A stretch of 64,000 bases of DNA from Acidobacteriota bacterium (GTDB lineage: Bacteria; Aquificota; Aquificia; Aquificales; Aquificaceae). The notes below the pieces were generated by a model. It worked only from the letters and a program-made list of their open reading frames with translations. It made no database searches and was not told where the DNA came from. A program made the translations under genes and the position numbers. Each line of letters begins with the position of its first letter. The first letter of the stretch is position 1. Shown here in pieces: positions 9,165-20,146 of this stretch. Location of the stretch: NCBI GenBank assembly GCA_003696155.1, contig RFFP01000017.1, positions 104,202-168,201 of the forward strand, read 5' to 3'.

Positions 9165-10343
9165 ATGTTTCTTTTCTTACTTTTTATTTTGGTGCAAATA
9201 TCTGCAAGTTCTGAAATTGAAAAACTCATACTCTATGCCCTTGAAAACTCACCAAGGATAAAGGTTTATGAAAATCTAAAACGCTCTGTAAAACATAGAG
9301 AAAGCTACTCAAAAAACCTGCCCAACCCTTCCCTAGTTGTGGGCCTTAACAACCTTCCTCTAAACAGACCTTATCCCAGCAAGCTTGAGCCCATGAGCAG
9401 TCTGTCCTTTGGTATAGCCCAGATGTACGTACTTCCTATAAAGAGGGAAAAAGAAGCTGACGTATCAATTGCAGAGTTTTTGCTTCTCTCAAGCAGGGAA
9501 GAGCTACTCAAAAGGGAGCTTATAAGGGACATAAGGCTTAAGTATCTTGAATGGCTCTATACCTTTAAGGAGGAGGAGATCTTAAAAAGCATTTTGAAAG
9601 AGATAAGGTCTTTGGAGAAGATAACGGAGGAAAACTACCGATTTGGGAAAGCAACCCTCTCAGACCTTCTTTCTATAAAGGCAGAGGTTATAAGGGTTGA
9701 GAGGGAGATAAGGGCGCTTCAAGAGGAGAGAAGGCTGATGAAGGAAGAGCTTTATTACCTTATAGGTGGGAGTGTTGAGCTAAAAGGAGAGGATTTTAAG
9801 GTGCAAGATGTGGACCTTGAAAGTCTCAAGCCAGAGCTCAGCCCCTATCTAAAGGTTCTGAAGGATGAGATGGAAAGGGTTTTAAAGGAGGTTGAAAGGG
9901 CAAAGGTTGAATACCTACCAGATTTTGAGTTTATGGCTGAATACATGATAAGACCAGGTCTGGACAACATGTTTAGCTTAAGGCTCAGCATGAGCCTGCC
10001 CATAAGGAGGTCAAGAAGGGAAGACCTTATGGTTCTTGAAAAGCTTGAAGAGCTGAGGGCAAAGGAGAAAGAGCTGGAAAATATGATCCTTGAAGTAAGG
10101 AGAAGTATAAACTCTTTGAAGGTTGAAAAAAGCAAAAACCTTGAACTTATGGGGCTTACAAAGAGCCTTCTGGAAGAGAGGGAAAGGGAGCTTAAAGCTA
10201 TGGAAGCCTATTACCGCTTTGGAAGAGTAGACTTTAGGGACTTGCTAAGGCTTCAAAGAGAGCTCTGGGAACTAAGGATGGAGCTCCTAAGGCTGGAGCT
10301 GGAGCTGAAAAAGATTAACTTAAGGGCAGAGGTATTCTTATGA
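9165..10343 (+). CDS. TolC-family outer-membrane efflux protein
   Basis: N-terminal signal, long coiled-coil segments, EENYRFGKATLSDLLSIKAEV repeats typical of TolC. Confidence 0.8.
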   Translation: MFLFLLFILVQISASSEIEKLILYALENSPRIKVYENLKRSVKHRESYSKNLPNPSLVVGLNNLPLNRPYPSKLEPMSSLSFGIAQMYVLPIKREKEADVSIAEFLLLSSREELLKRELIRDIRLKYLEWLYTFKEEEILKSILKEIRSLEKITEENYRFGKATLSDLLSIKAEVIRVEREIRALQEERRLMKEELYYLIGGSVELKGEDFKVQDVDLESLKPELSPYLKVLKDEMERVLKEVERAKVEYLPDFEFMAEYMIRPGLDNMFSLRLSMSLPIRRSRREDLMVLEKLEELRAKEKELENMILEVRRSINSLKVEKSKNLELMGLTKSLLEERERELKAMEAYYRFGRVDFRDLLRLQRELWELRMELLRLELELKKINLRAEVFL

Positions 10344-11689
10344 AAAGACTTGTCGTATTAATCTTAGCCGTTCTTTTTATCGTGCTTACCGTAGGGGTGC
10401 TTTTCTTCTTAAGAGATAAAAAAGATGCCTCAGAAGTACCCTACGGCTATAAGCTCCTTCTAACTTTGGATGGGGGTCTAAGTCTTTACTCCCAAGATGG
10501 AAGATTAAAGGTGGGTAAGAACAGCATATACGTAGTACTAAAGCCAGAGGCTGAGCTAAGAAGCCTTTACTTTTACATGCCCCCCATGCCGGGTATGGGG
10601 GAAATGAGAGAGGACGCTCTTTTGAAGAAGGTCAGAAAGGGCATCTATGAAGGGGTTGTGAACCTGAGCATGGCCGGCTCTTGGCAAGTCATAGCGGACA
10701 TAGAGGGAAAAATAATTAAAAGAGACCTCTCCATACCCTTTGAAGGTGAAAAGCCTAAAGAAAAGAGAAGCGAAGGTATAAGCTTAGACTATGAAAAGCT
10801 CCAGCTTATAGGTGTTCAGGTGGAGGAGGTGAAAAGGCAGGAGCTTGTGCTCGGCTTTAACGCAGTTGGTTACGTTTCCTACGACCTTTCGAGAACCTAT
10901 GAAGTAAGCTTTCCCTCCGATGTATGGGTTCTTGATACCTTTGGAAGGTTTGAGGGCGAAGTAATTTCAAAGGGAAAACCCATTATGAAGGTGCTGAGTC
11001 CAGAAGTGGAGATAGCAAGGGAGGAGCTAAGAATTGCAAGGGAAATAGGAAAGCAGGAGCTTGAAAAGGCTGTATTGGAAAAGCTCTCCTACTTTAGAGT
11101 TGGGGAGGTTATCAGCTCTCCCCATGGGGGTGTTATCCTTGAAAGAAGAGTCTCACCTGGTAGCTTTCTTAAGGCTGGCGACGTGGCCTACAAAATTGCA
11201 GACTTTTCCAAAATTTGGGTCATAGGGGAAGTTCCTCAAGAGTACGGCAGCCATGTAAGCAAGGGAACGAGAGTGCTAGTAAAACCTGTGGGTTCTTCAG
11301 AAGAGTATATTGGAAAGGTTGACTACATCTTTCCAGAGGCCGATAGGTCCGCAAGGACAGTGAGGGTAAGGATAAGTCTACCTAACAAAAATTTAAAGAT
11401 AAACCAGCTTGTAGACCTTTACTTTGAAAAACCTATAGGTGAGGTACTCGCCGTGCCGGAAAGCGCTGTGGTTGATACAGGAAGGAGGCAGGTGGTATTC
11501 GTAGAGGTGGAAAGGGGGTATTACTTGCCTAAGATTGTAAAGCTTGGGCGTAGGACAGAGGGCTACTACGAGGTGCTTGAAGGCCTCAAAGAGGGCGATA
11601 GGATAGTTATAAAAGGCACCTTTCTCCTTGACTCTGAGGCAAGGTTAAAGGGTATATATGGAGAAGGGATAAGAGCCCATGAGCACTAA
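10340..11689 (+). CDS. HME-RND periplasmic adaptor (CusB-like)
   Basis: [58 protein letters not shown]. Confidence 0.85.
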   Translation: MKRLVVLILAVLFIVLTVGVLFFLRDKKDASEVPYGYKLLLTLDGGLSLYSQDGRLKVGKNSIYVVLKPEAELRSLYFYMPPMPGMGEMREDALLKKVRKGIYEGVVNLSMAGSWQVIADIEGKIIKRDLSIPFEGEKPKEKRSEGISLDYEKLQLIGVQVEEVKRQELVLGFNAVGYVSYDLSRTYEVSFPSDVWVLDTFGRFEGEVISKGKPIMKVLSPEVEIAREELRIAREIGKQELEKAVLEKLSYFRVGEVISSPHGGVILERRVSPGSFLKAGDVAYKIADFSKIWVIGEVPQEYGSHVSKGTRVLVKPVGSSEEYIGKVDYIFPEADRSARTVRVRISLPNKNLKINQLVDLYFEKPIGEVLAVPESAVVDTGRRQVVFVEVERGYYLPKIVKLGRRTEGYYEVLEGLKEGDRIVIKGTFLLDSEARLKGIYGEGIRAHEH

Positions 11690-12119
11690 AGAGTGGGAAG
11701 AGTTTTCAGAGCTTATAAAGTTTACCCTTATGGGATACGTGGGTGGTCTTTCCCTCGGTATGACCCTTGACCACCTTGGCTATCAGAAAAGTGCCTTGGG
11801 TCAGTGGGCCGTGCGTACCATCTTCTATGCTCTTAGCGACCAGACGGGTGCAAGCCTTTTAGGCTTGATGTACATGACAAGGAGAGAAGGGAGCTTTAAA
11901 AAAGGCCTTAGGGCCTATCTGAAAAGCCCAGTTATGCTTACAAGCCTTGGGATTGTGCTCCTTGTTCCCCTTGGGCTTTTATTTGCCAGGGTTTTAGGCT
12001 TGAGCCCAACCACTCAACTTTACACTGCCCTCGAAACAGTGGCAGCGAACCTCTGTTGGCTTCCACCCTTGGCAGGATTTTTAGTTGAAAAAAATCAAGG
12101 TAAAGGAGGTTCACCATGA
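11679..12119 (+). CDS. Hypothetical membrane protein in copper-efflux operon
   Basis: Several hydrophobic helices; overlaps the adaptor's 3' end and the next gene's start. Confidence 0.6.
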   Translation: MSTKEWEEFSELIKFTLMGYVGGLSLGMTLDHLGYQKSALGQWAVRTIFYALSDQTGASLLGLMYMTRREGSFKKGLRAYLKSPVMLTSLGIVLLVPLGLLFARVLGLSPTTQLYTALETVAANLCWLPPLAGFLVEKNQGKGGSP

Positions 12120-12514
12120 GAAGGTTTTTAGCTCTAATCGTGCTCCATGTTTCTGCTTTTGGGAGTGAGATAATAGCTTATTACACGCCAACATGTGGTT
12201 GCTGTAGCTCCTACTTTTCAAAGCTTGAGAAGAAGGGAATTAAGGTTCAGAGGGTAAAGCTCTCTCCAGAAGAGCTAGGCAGGATGAAGCTTAAAATGGG
12301 AATACCCCCTCAGCTTACTTCCTGCCATACCATGATTTATGAAAACAGGTTTATAGAGGGGCATGTGCCTCCGGAGGGTGTGATTAGGGTATTGAAGGAC
12401 AAGAGTATAAGGGGTGTTGCAAGCCTTCATGGAAAGGTAAGCGGTCTTGGTGGCTTTGAAAGCAGCTACTTTGTAGTAAACAAGGATAACTCTTTCAAGG
12501 AGGTAAAACCATGA
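12116..12514 (+). CDS. DUF411 metal-binding protein
   Basis: [42 protein letters not shown]. Confidence 0.85.
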   Translation: MRRFLALIVLHVSAFGSEIIAYYTPTCGCCSSYFSKLEKKGIKVQRVKLSPEELGRMKLKMGIPPQLTSCHTMIYENRFIEGHVPPEGVIRVLKDKSIRGVASLHGKVSGLGGFESSYFVVNKDNSFKEVKP

Positions 12515-12954
12515 GAACCCTTCTTATACTGTTTATAGGTTTTTCCCTAGCCTTTTCCCAACCAAAGGAGCCGCCTAAAGGAGAAAGGTGCGTAATATGT
12601 GGTATGGATGTAAACATAGACCCGAGGTTAACCTCACAGGCGAAGCTAAGGGACGGCTCTTACAGGTATGCAGAGTCACCCAAGCACATTGTACAGTTCT
12701 ATCTTGATAACAAGGATAAGGTTTCAGAACTTTGGGTAAGGGATTACCAAAGCGGTAAAGGGATAGACGCAAGAAGAGCCTTTTACGTCCCTATAAAGGA
12801 TGGACCCATGGGACCAGACCTTGCAGCCTTTAGAAGTAATTTAGAAGCTCAAAGGTTTGCGAAGACGGAGAGGGCAGCAAAGGAGAAGGTTTACAGGTTT
12901 ATGGATATAAATAAGGAGCTTCTCCAGCGTTTGGAGAAGGGACAGATACATTAA
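12511..12954 (+). CDS. NosL-like copper-binding protein
   Basis: CVICGMDVN motif and YRYAESPKHIVQFYLDNKDKV. Confidence 0.75.
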   Translation: MRTLLILFIGFSLAFSQPKEPPKGERCVICGMDVNIDPRLTSQAKLRDGSYRYAESPKHIVQFYLDNKDKVSELWVRDYQSGKGIDARRAFYVPIKDGPMGPDLAAFRSNLEAQRFAKTERAAKEKVYRFMDINKELLQRLEKGQIH

Positions 12955-12968
12955 AGGAGGTGAAGGTC

Positions 12969-13100
12969 ATGATGTGGTGGGATATGACGCGTTGGAACAT
13001 GCACAGTATGGGTTGGAGCATGGGACTCCTGTACATACTTATGCCAATGTTTCTAATCTTTGGAATAGCTGCCTTTATTAAATACCTGCTCAAAGGCTAG
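12969..13100 (+). CDS. 43-aa Met/Trp-rich small membrane protein
   Basis: Hand translation MMWWDMTRWNMHSMGWSMGLLYILMPMFLIFGIAAFIKYLLKG*. AGGAGGTG ribosome-binding site upstream; fits precisely between the NosL-like and RND genes. Below the track's length cut-off. Confidence 0.8.
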   Translation: MMWWDMTRWNMHSMGWSMGLLYILMPMFLIFGIAAFIKYLLKG

Positions 13101-13107
13101 CTTTCCC

Positions 13108-16100
13108 ATGGTTACCCTTATAAAGGGCCTTATTAAGTATAGGCTTGTAGTACTGCTTTTTATGCTCTTTATCCTGATATACGGCTTTTACTCCTTGAAA
13201 AAGGTGCCCATAGACGCCCTTCCGGACCTCACCGATACGCAGGTGATTATATACTCTGAGTGGCCAGGCCAGGTTCCACAGGTGATAGAAAACCAACTCA
13301 CCTACCCCCTCCTTTCCACCATGTTAGGTCTTCCAAAGGTTAAAACGGTAAGGGGCTACTCGGTGCCCAACTACTCCCTGGTCTATGTAATCTTTGAAGA
13401 TGGCACGGACCTTTACTGGGCACGTTCCAGAGTGCTTGAAAAGCTATCCTCCGTTAGAAGTCAGCTACCCTCTCAAGCCAGTGTGGGGCTTGGACCTGAT
13501 GCCACCGGTGTGGGATGGGTATACCAATATGCCCTATATTCGGAAAAGAGGAGTCTGGATGAGCTATGGAGGCTCCAGAACTTTTACATAAGGTATGCTT
13601 TACTCTCCGTTCCAAATGTATCCGAGGTGGCGTCTGTGGGGGGCTTTGAAAAGGAGTACAGGCTGCTTATAAGACCCGAACACCTTGCACATCACGGAAT
13701 TTCCCTAGAGGATGTGGCAAGGGCTATAAGGGGTTCAAACGTTGAAAGGGGTGGAAAGTACGTGGAGATAAACGGTAGAGAATTTCTCATAAGGGCGGTG
13801 GGCTACGTGAGGGAAAAGGAGGAGATAGAGCAGGCCATAGTAAAGGAGGTTAATGGGATTCCCATAAGGGTTAGGGACCTGGGCAGGGTAGTAGAGACAC
13901 CAGCGCTGAGAATGGGCACCGCAGACCTAAACGGCCTTGGCAATACAGTGGGTGGTATAGTGATTATGCGCTTTGGTGCAGATGCCTACAGCACTATAAA
14001 AGATGTAAAGAAAAAGCTTGAGGAGATAGAAAAGGGCCTTCCCGAGGATGTAAAGATAGTGCAGGTTTATGACAGGTCAGAGCTTATAGAAAGAGCTATA
14101 AAACATCTGTGGAAGGTGCTTTTGGAAGAGTCTTTTATAGTTCTCTTGGTTGTGGGCCTGTTCCTTCTTAGCTTGGGGCTTAGCTTGTCTGTAGTTATTT
14201 TTCTTGTCCTTTCCCTTCTGGGTACCTTTATTCTGATGAGCCATTGGGGCGTGAATTCTAACATCATGTCCCTTGGCGGTATTGCCATAGCTATAGGCAC
14301 TATGGTGGATGCGGGTATAGTCCTTGTGGAGGCTTTTAGCAGGAAAAGGGAGGAGGGGAAAGAGTTAACGGAAGCCATAGCTGAGGCAACCTCGGAGGTA
14401 GGAAGGCCCATATTCTTTGCCCTTTTGGTTGTAGCCCTTTCCTTCGTTCCCATGCTCGTCTTAAAGGGTCAGGCAGGAAGGCTCTTTGAGCCTCTGGTTC
14501 TAACAAAGACCTATGCCATGGTTGTTGCGTCCATCATTTCCGTAGTCTTCTTCCCAGTCCTTCTTTATTACCTTGGCAGAGGTAAAGTACTGAGGGAAGA
14601 AAAAAACCCAATGGTAAGCCTTCTTATAAGGCTCTATGCACCCATCTTTTATCTTTCTTTGAGGTTAAGGCATGCTATACTTCTGCTTGCCCTTCTTTCC
14701 ATACCCGCAACCTATGTCCTTTATAAAAGCTTAGGAAGGGAATATATGCCAGACCTAAGGGAGGGTAGCCTTCTTTATATGCCAGTAACAGCACCGGGCA
14801 TATCCCTTCAGGAGGTTCAAAAGCTTCTCACCCTTCAGGACAGGATAATAAAGGGCTTTCCAGAGGTGGAAAGCGTCTTTGGGAAGGCTGGCAGGGCAAA
14901 CACACCAACCGACCCAGCCCCCCTTTCCATGATAGAGACCACCATTATCCTAAAGCCCGAAAGCCAATGGCGTGAGGGTATGACCCATGAAAAGCTCCTT
15001 TCTGAACTGGACAGGGCTCTGCAGGTGCCTGGCGTTGTCAACAGTTGGACCATGCCCATAAAGGGAAGGATAGATATGATAAGCACGGGCATAAGGACAC
15101 CCTTAGGTATTAAGGTATTTGGAAAAGATATAGAAGAGCTTTCAGAGCTTGTACTGGAGATTGAAAGTGCCCTTTCTGGTATGGAGGGAATTATAAGCCT
15201 GTATGGGGAGAGGTTAACGGGTGCAACCTATATGGAGGTCATACCAAAGAGGGAAAGACTTTCCTTATATGGTCTCTCCTTTGAAGAGCTCACCTCAACC
15301 GTGGATATGCTCCTTGCCAACACCCCCCTTTCCCTTTTCCTCTCGGATAGGGAAAGATACAGCATAACCTTAGGCGTTCCCTTGGACTATAGGGAGAGAC
15401 TGGAAAGCCTTTTACTTCCCGTTGGAGATAGGCTCGTACCCCTCGGCTCGGTGGCAGAGATAATAAGGAAAGAGAGCCCCATGGAGATAAAGTCTGAAAA
15501 TGGTATGCTTGTAGCCTACCTGTACATAACACCAAAGCCCGGAGCTGATATAGAGAAAATCAAGCAAGAGGGCGACAGAAAAATAAGAGAAAGGGTAAGC
15601 CTTCCACAGGGTTATTACTACCAGTGGAGTGGTCAATTTGAATACTGGCAAAGGGCAATGGAGGACCTAAAGATAATAATCCCCCTTGTCATACTTGGTA
15701 TAGTAGTCCTGGTCTACCTAAGCCTTAACAGAGTATTTGAAACCTTTTTAGTTCTATTTACTTTGCCTTCCTCTTTACTTGGTGGCTTTTTATTTATGTA
15801 TCTCTTTGACTATAAACTCTCAGTGGCATCCATAGCTGGCTTTCTTGCCCTTTTGGGTATAGCGGCAGAGATGGGTATAGTTATGGTCGTCTATATCATG
15901 ATGTCCCTTGAAAGGTATAAGGGGGGAAACTTTGAGGAAGCACTTTACGAGGGAGCGGTTAAAAGGATAAGGCCCAAGAGCATGACCATGTTCACAGTAG
16001 TTGTAGGCCTCTTACCCGCCATATACCTTCAGGGAACGGGTTCGGAGGTTATATCAAGAATAGCCCTGCCCATGCTGGGGGGAGTAATATCTTCCTTTCT

Positions 16101-16167
16101 GACGGCCCTTTTGGTGATACCAGCCCTTTACTACGTGTGGCTAAGTAGGAATAGGGTATATTTATAA
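13108..16167 (+). CDS. Heavy-metal efflux RND pump (CusA/CzcA family)
   Basis: 1019 aa; KKVPIDALPDLTDTQVIIYSEWPGQ, GIAIAIGTMVDAGIVLVEAF, C-terminal TM block. Confidence 0.93.
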   Translation: MVTLIKGLIKYRLVVLLFMLFILIYGFYSLKKVPIDALPDLTDTQVIIYSEWPGQVPQVIENQLTYPLLSTMLGLPKVKTVRGYSVPNYSLVYVIFEDGTDLYWARSRVLEKLSSVRSQLPSQASVGLGPDATGVGWVYQYALYSEKRSLDELWRLQNFYIRYALLSVPNVSEVASVGGFEKEYRLLIRPEHLAHHGISLEDVARAIRGSNVERGGKYVEINGREFLIRAVGYVREKEEIEQAIVKEVNGIPIRVRDLGRVVETPALRMGTADLNGLGNTVGGIVIMRFGADAYSTIKDVKKKLEEIEKGLPEDVKIVQVYDRSELIERAIKHLWKVLLEESFIVLLVVGLFLLSLGLSLSVVIFLVLSLLGTFILMSHWGVNSNIMSLGGIAIAIGTMVDAGIVLVEAFSRKREEGKELTEAIAEATSEVGRPIFFALLVVALSFVPMLVLKGQAGRLFEPLVLTKTYAMVVASIISVVFFPVLLYYLGRGKVLREEKNPMVSLLIRLYAPIFYLSLRLRHAILLLALLSIPATYVLYKSLGREYMPDLREGSLLYMPVTAPGISLQEVQKLLTLQDRIIKGFPEVESVFGKAGRANTPTDPAPLSMIETTIILKPESQWREGMTHEKLLSELDRALQVPGVVNSWTMPIKGRIDMISTGIRTPLGIKVFGKDIEELSELVLEIESALSGMEGIISLYGERLTGATYMEVIPKRERLSLYGLSFEELTSTVDMLLANTPLSLFLSDRERYSITLGVPLDYRERLESLLLPVGDRLVPLGSVAEIIRKESPMEIKSENGMLVAYLYITPKPGADIEKIKQEGDRKIRERVSLPQGYYYQWSGQFEYWQRAMEDLKIIIPLVILGIVVLVYLSLNRVFETFLVLFTLPSSLLGGFLFMYLFDYKLSVASIAGFLALLGIAAEMGIVMVVYIMMSLERYKGGNFEEALYEGAVKRIRPKSMTMFTVVVGLLPAIYLQGTGSEVISRIALPMLGGVISSFLTALLVIPALYYVWLSRNRVYL

Positions 16168-16169
16168 GC

Positions 16170-16475
16170 ATGGAGTTTCCCGAACTTATAGTTATACTGG
16201 CGGTTGCCTTCATCTTCCTTGGGCCGGAAAGGATGATGGAGGTGGCCACCAAGCTTGGTGAGTTTGCAAGGAAGATTAGAGAAACCTGGGATGAGCTCAG
16301 ATATCAGATGTATCTGGAGAATGTTAACAGAAAGATAGATGAGGAATCTAAGAGTATAAGCTACGAGGAAGCTATAACTTTAGAAGAGGAGGCAAAGAAG
16401 GAAGATGACCAATCAGGACCTTCCCAGGATGCCCTTGACGGAGCATCTGAGGGAACTAAGAAACAGGCTGATTAA
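16170..16475 (+). CDS. Sec-independent translocase TatA/TatB
   Basis: FPELIVILAVAFIFLGPERMMEVATKLGEFARKIRE. Confidence 0.85.
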   Translation: MEFPELIVILAVAFIFLGPERMMEVATKLGEFARKIRETWDELRYQMYLENVNRKIDEESKSISYEEAITLEEEAKKEDDQSGPSQDALDGASEGTKKQAD

Positions 16476-17163
16476 GTCCCTTATAGCCTTTTTTGTTGGC
16501 ACGGGCGTTGCCTTCTACTTTGCCAGTTATATCTTCGAGGTTCTTAAGGAGCCGGTAAAAAGGTCCTATCCGCGGGTTGAGCTTGTAACCCTCTCTCCAA
16601 CAGAGCCCCTCTTTATACTTTTGAAAATATCCGTAGTAGCCGGTTTTATACTCTCACTACCTGTTGTGCTTTACCAACTTTGGAGATTCGTCGAGCCAGC
16701 CCTCTACCCCAACGAAAAGAAACTTTTTATCCCCCTCACCCTCTTTTCCATAGCTCTTTTTCTCTTAGGGGTTTCCTTCTCCTACTTCGTGGTTCTTCCT
16801 TTGGCTCTTAAGTTTCTCTTGGGCATAGGTCTGTCCCAACTTCAGGCAACCCCCTTCTTATCTGTTAACCTGTATATATCCTTCCTTCTGAAGATGATAG
16901 TAGGCTTTGGTCTAGCCTTTGAGCTTCCAGTTATAGTTTTCTTGCTTCAAAGGTCTGGTATAGTTTCAGAAGATCAGCTTAAAAGTTTTAGAAAGTACTT
17001 CATAGTCATAGCCTTTGTTGCCGGTGCCCTTATTGCTCCTGATGTTACCACTCAGGTACTCATGGCCATACCTCTTATAGTTCTCTATGAGATATCCCTT
17101 CTTGTGGGTAAGCTGGGTAAGAAAAAATCAAAAGAGACTGCCATGGAGGTCTTGCAGGAATGA
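16405..17163 (+). CDS. tatC: Sec-independent translocase TatC
   Basis: MPLTEHLRELRNRLIKSL, FVEPALYPNEKK, LAFELPVIVFLLQRSGIV. Start may be the downstream Met at 16429. Confidence 0.93.
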   Translation: MTNQDLPRMPLTEHLRELRNRLIKSLIAFFVGTGVAFYFASYIFEVLKEPVKRSYPRVELVTLSPTEPLFILLKISVVAGFILSLPVVLYQLWRFVEPALYPNEKKLFIPLTLFSIALFLLGVSFSYFVVLPLALKFLLGIGLSQLQATPFLSVNLYISFLLKMIVGFGLAFELPVIVFLLQRSGIVSEDQLKSFRKYFIVIAFVAGALIAPDVTTQVLMAIPLIVLYEISLLVGKLGKKKSKETAMEVLQE

Positions 17164-18116
17164 GGGTGCTCCTAACAGGAGCAACGGGCTTCGTGGGTAG
17201 GTACATAGTAAAGGAGCTTTTAGAAAGAGGCTACCAAGTTGGAGCCACTGTAAGAAGCCTCTCAAAGGCGGAAAGGCTGTTTGGTAAAAGCCTTAGCTAT
17301 TTCCCAGTAGAGCTTGATGATAAAAGAGGTCTTCTAGAGGTGTTTAAGGAGTTTTCACCTAAGTTCCTCATACACCTTATTGGCATACTTGTTCAGGACA
17401 GAAGGAGTGGGGAGACTTTTATGAGGGTTCATTACCTTTTTTCACGTACGCTTTACGAGGTTGCAAGGGAGTGCGGTGGTATAGAAAAGGTAATTCATAT
17501 GAGTGCCCTGGGCACTCATCAAGATGCACCCTCTCTCTACCATCGCACCAAGTATATGGCGGAGCAGGAGCTAAAAAGGTCTGGACTCAAATACACCATA
17601 ATTAGACCCTCAATAATATTGGGACCTGAGCAGAGGCTTTTTTTTGATATGTGGCGCATAACAAAGCTTCTACCCATGGTAGCCCTACCAGGCTTTGGAA
17701 ACTACCTTTTCCAACCCGTGGATGTGAGAGATGTAGCCTGTGCCTTTGTAAAAGCTTTGGAGCTCCCAAAGTCGGACTTTAAGACCTACGAACTCTGTGG
17801 CGACAGTAGGGTTAGCTTCAAAAGCCTTCTAGAAGATATATTCAAAGCCTGGAACAGAAAGGTTCTTCTTCTTCCCTTCCCTAAGGTAGGCATGTACCTT
17901 TCCGGTATGCTCCTTGAAAGGCTTATACAACCACCGCCCTTTAGCTCAGACCAGATGCTCATGATGTGGAGGGATAACGTGTGCGGTCTTGATAAGGATG
18001 TGGAAAGTAGGGGAGTGCTGGAGCTCTGCGGTAGAGATGCCATAAGCTATAAAGAGTCCCTAAGATGGAGCCTTGAGGGTTTTAAGTCTCTGATAGGGGG
18101 CAAAGCCAATGCCTGA
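17160..18116 (+). CDS. NAD(P)-binding epimerase / NDUFA9-like protein
   Basis: [55 protein letters not shown]. Confidence 0.8.
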   Translation: MRVLLTGATGFVGRYIVKELLERGYQVGATVRSLSKAERLFGKSLSYFPVELDDKRGLLEVFKEFSPKFLIHLIGILVQDRRSGETFMRVHYLFSRTLYEVARECGGIEKVIHMSALGTHQDAPSLYHRTKYMAEQELKRSGLKYTIIRPSIILGPEQRLFFDMWRITKLLPMVALPGFGNYLFQPVDVRDVACAFVKALELPKSDFKTYELCGDSRVSFKSLLEDIFKAWNRKVLLLPFPKVGMYLSGMLLERLIQPPPFSSDQMLMMWRDNVCGLDKDVESRGVLELCGRDAISYKESLRWSLEGFKSLIGGKANA

Positions 18117-19041
18117 CCTTTCCATTAGCCTCTTTGGTGTTACTTTTAAAAACCCCGTGTGGACTGCCTCGGGCACCTTTGGCTACGGGCTGGAGGCTAT
18201 GGAGCTCTATAACGTCTCAGAGCTTGGTGCTATAGTCACAAAGGGTATATCTTTAAAACCGAGGGAGGGCAACCCACCGGAGCGTATAGCGGAAACTCCC
18301 TGTGGCATGCTAAACTCCATAGGACTGCAAAACCCAGGGGTGGAAGGCTTTCTTAAGAAGATATACCCAAACATCAAGGATATAGATACCCATATAATAG
18401 CTAATGTCTTTGGAGAGACGGAGGAGGAGTATTTAGAGGTCTGCCTTGCCTTGGAAGAGGCACAGAAGGTGGTAGCCTACGAGCTAAACGTATCTTGTCC
18501 CAACGTGAAAAAGGGCGGTATGCTTTTCGGTCATGACCCCATTGTCCTTGAGAGGCTTGTAGACAGGGTAAAGTCAAAGGTCAAAAAGCCCGTGCTTGTT
18601 AAGCTATCACCAAACGTAGGAAATGTAAGGGAATTTGCCAAGGTCTGCATAGACGCCGGAGCGGATGGGCTTGTGCTCATAAACACCCTTCTTGGTATGA
18701 AGATAGATGTAAGCTCCCAAAAGCCCGAGCTCTCAACCCTGATGGGAGGTCTTTCAGGACCAGCCATACTACCCATAGCGGTGCGTATGGTTTGGGAGGT
18801 ATTTTCTTCTTACGGACAGTCCATACCCATAGTGGGCGTGGGTGGAATATACGATACAGACTCGGCCCTTCAGCACGTGCTTGCAGGGGCATCCTGTATA
18901 CAGGTAGGAACAGTCAACTTCTTTGACCCTTATGCACCCCTAAAGATACGGAAGGGCCTTGAAGAACACCTAAGGGAAAGGGGCATAGAGGACTTTAAGG
19001 AGCTAGTTGGGAGGGCTCATAGGATGGTGGTGAAGTCTTAA
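18109..19041 (+). CDS. pyrD: Dihydroorotate dehydrogenase (type 1B-like)
   Basis: [62 protein letters not shown]. Confidence 0.93.
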   Translation: MPDLSISLFGVTFKNPVWTASGTFGYGLEAMELYNVSELGAIVTKGISLKPREGNPPERIAETPCGMLNSIGLQNPGVEGFLKKIYPNIKDIDTHIIANVFGETEEEYLEVCLALEEAQKVVAYELNVSCPNVKKGGMLFGHDPIVLERLVDRVKSKVKKPVLVKLSPNVGNVREFAKVCIDAGADGLVLINTLLGMKIDVSSQKPELSTLMGGLSGPAILPIAVRMVWEVFSSYGQSIPIVGVGGIYDTDSALQHVLAGASCIQVGTVNFFDPYAPLKIRKGLEEHLRERGIEDFKELVGRAHRMVVKS

Positions 19042-20146
19042 GCCTTTCAACTACCCCAAAGAGTATAAGATAGAGGGGTAACATTGCATCCCAAAAGAAG
19101 GTGAAAAGCGCACCAACAAGATGAGCACCCAACATGAGCATTAAAGGCATAAGTAGATAATCCCTGTTTTCTGAAAACTTAAAGCGGAGAAGAAATCTAA
19201 AGTAGGATAGGCATATCCAAGCTATGGCGAGCACACCCATTAGACCCTTTTCTATAAACTCGGATAGGAGTATGAAAGACTCATAGATGCCACCCACAGG
19301 ACTTTTGGGCTCCAAATAAAAGCCCGAGTTTGTTCCATGGCCTATGAGTAGAGGGAGCCAGTTTCCTTCTTTTATGTCTTTTTTAATCACCTGTATACCG
19401 GCCTCTGCTATCTGCCATCTCAGGCTTGATATGGTGTTCATAGTTTCCCTATCGAGGGTCCTCTGGTCAAGCACTACCTCTTTTACAGCCTTGTACCTTG
19501 GGTCTATCTGTAGAAAAACTGCCACACCGATGACTGTAATCAGTGTCAAAGAAAACAGGGTCAAGACCGTATAAGCCCTTGGCAACCTACCCCTAAAGAT
19601 AAAAAGAAAGGCAAAAAAGGAAAATAGGAGTCCCAGTATGGCTGACCTTCTCATGCTGAGAAAGACGGTAGCGGAGAAGATGAGGAAGGGCAGAAGGTAA
19701 AGAAGATGTCTTTTGTATAGCGTCAAAGAGAGTGCAGAGAGGGCAAAAAGGGTATAGAAGGCTCCCACCTCAAACCAGCCACCCCATAACATCCTGACCT
19801 GCCCAGTTTGGTAAAAGTTATAAAGGACCACAGGTAAAAAAGCTGTTCCCAAAAGTGTAAGGAAGAGGTTATACCTGTATAGGTCTTTTTCTCCCAACTT
19901 TATGGTAGCTCCCAGGGGGTAAACCAAGAGAAAAAGACTTCGCTCTATAGCCTTTCCAATTTGAGATGGTGTATATAGTAAGGTTGAAACTGTGGTAGTA
20001 AAAAAGTGCAGTATGAGGGGTAATACCATCTTGCCTTTAAGGATTGCCCTGTGATACAGAATAAAGGGAATTAGTAAAACCACTGCAGCCTCAAAGAGGC
20101 TTATGGATGAGACCGCAAGGAGAGTAAGCGCTATAAGCATTTTCAT
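18995..20146 (-). CDS. O-antigen ligase-like polytopic membrane protein
   Basis: About 10 hydrophobic segments, [23 protein letters not shown]. Confidence 0.7.
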   Translation of the reverse strand: MKMLIALTLLAVSSISLFEAAVVLLIPFILYHRAILKGKMVLPLILHFFTTTVSTLLYTPSQIGKAIERSLFLLVYPLGATIKLGEKDLYRYNLFLTLLGTAFLPVVLYNFYQTGQVRMLWGGWFEVGAFYTLFALSALSLTLYKRHLLYLLPFLIFSATVFLSMRRSAILGLLFSFFAFLFIFRGRLPRAYTVLTLFSLTLITVIGVAVFLQIDPRYKAVKEVVLDQRTLDRETMNTISSLRWQIAEAGIQVIKKDIKEGNWLPLLIGHGTNSGFYLEPKSPVGGIYESFILLSEFIEKGLMGVLAIAWICLSYFRFLLRFKFSENRDYLLMPLMLMLGAHLVGALFTFFWDAMLPLYLILFGVVERLKTSPPSYEPSQLAP

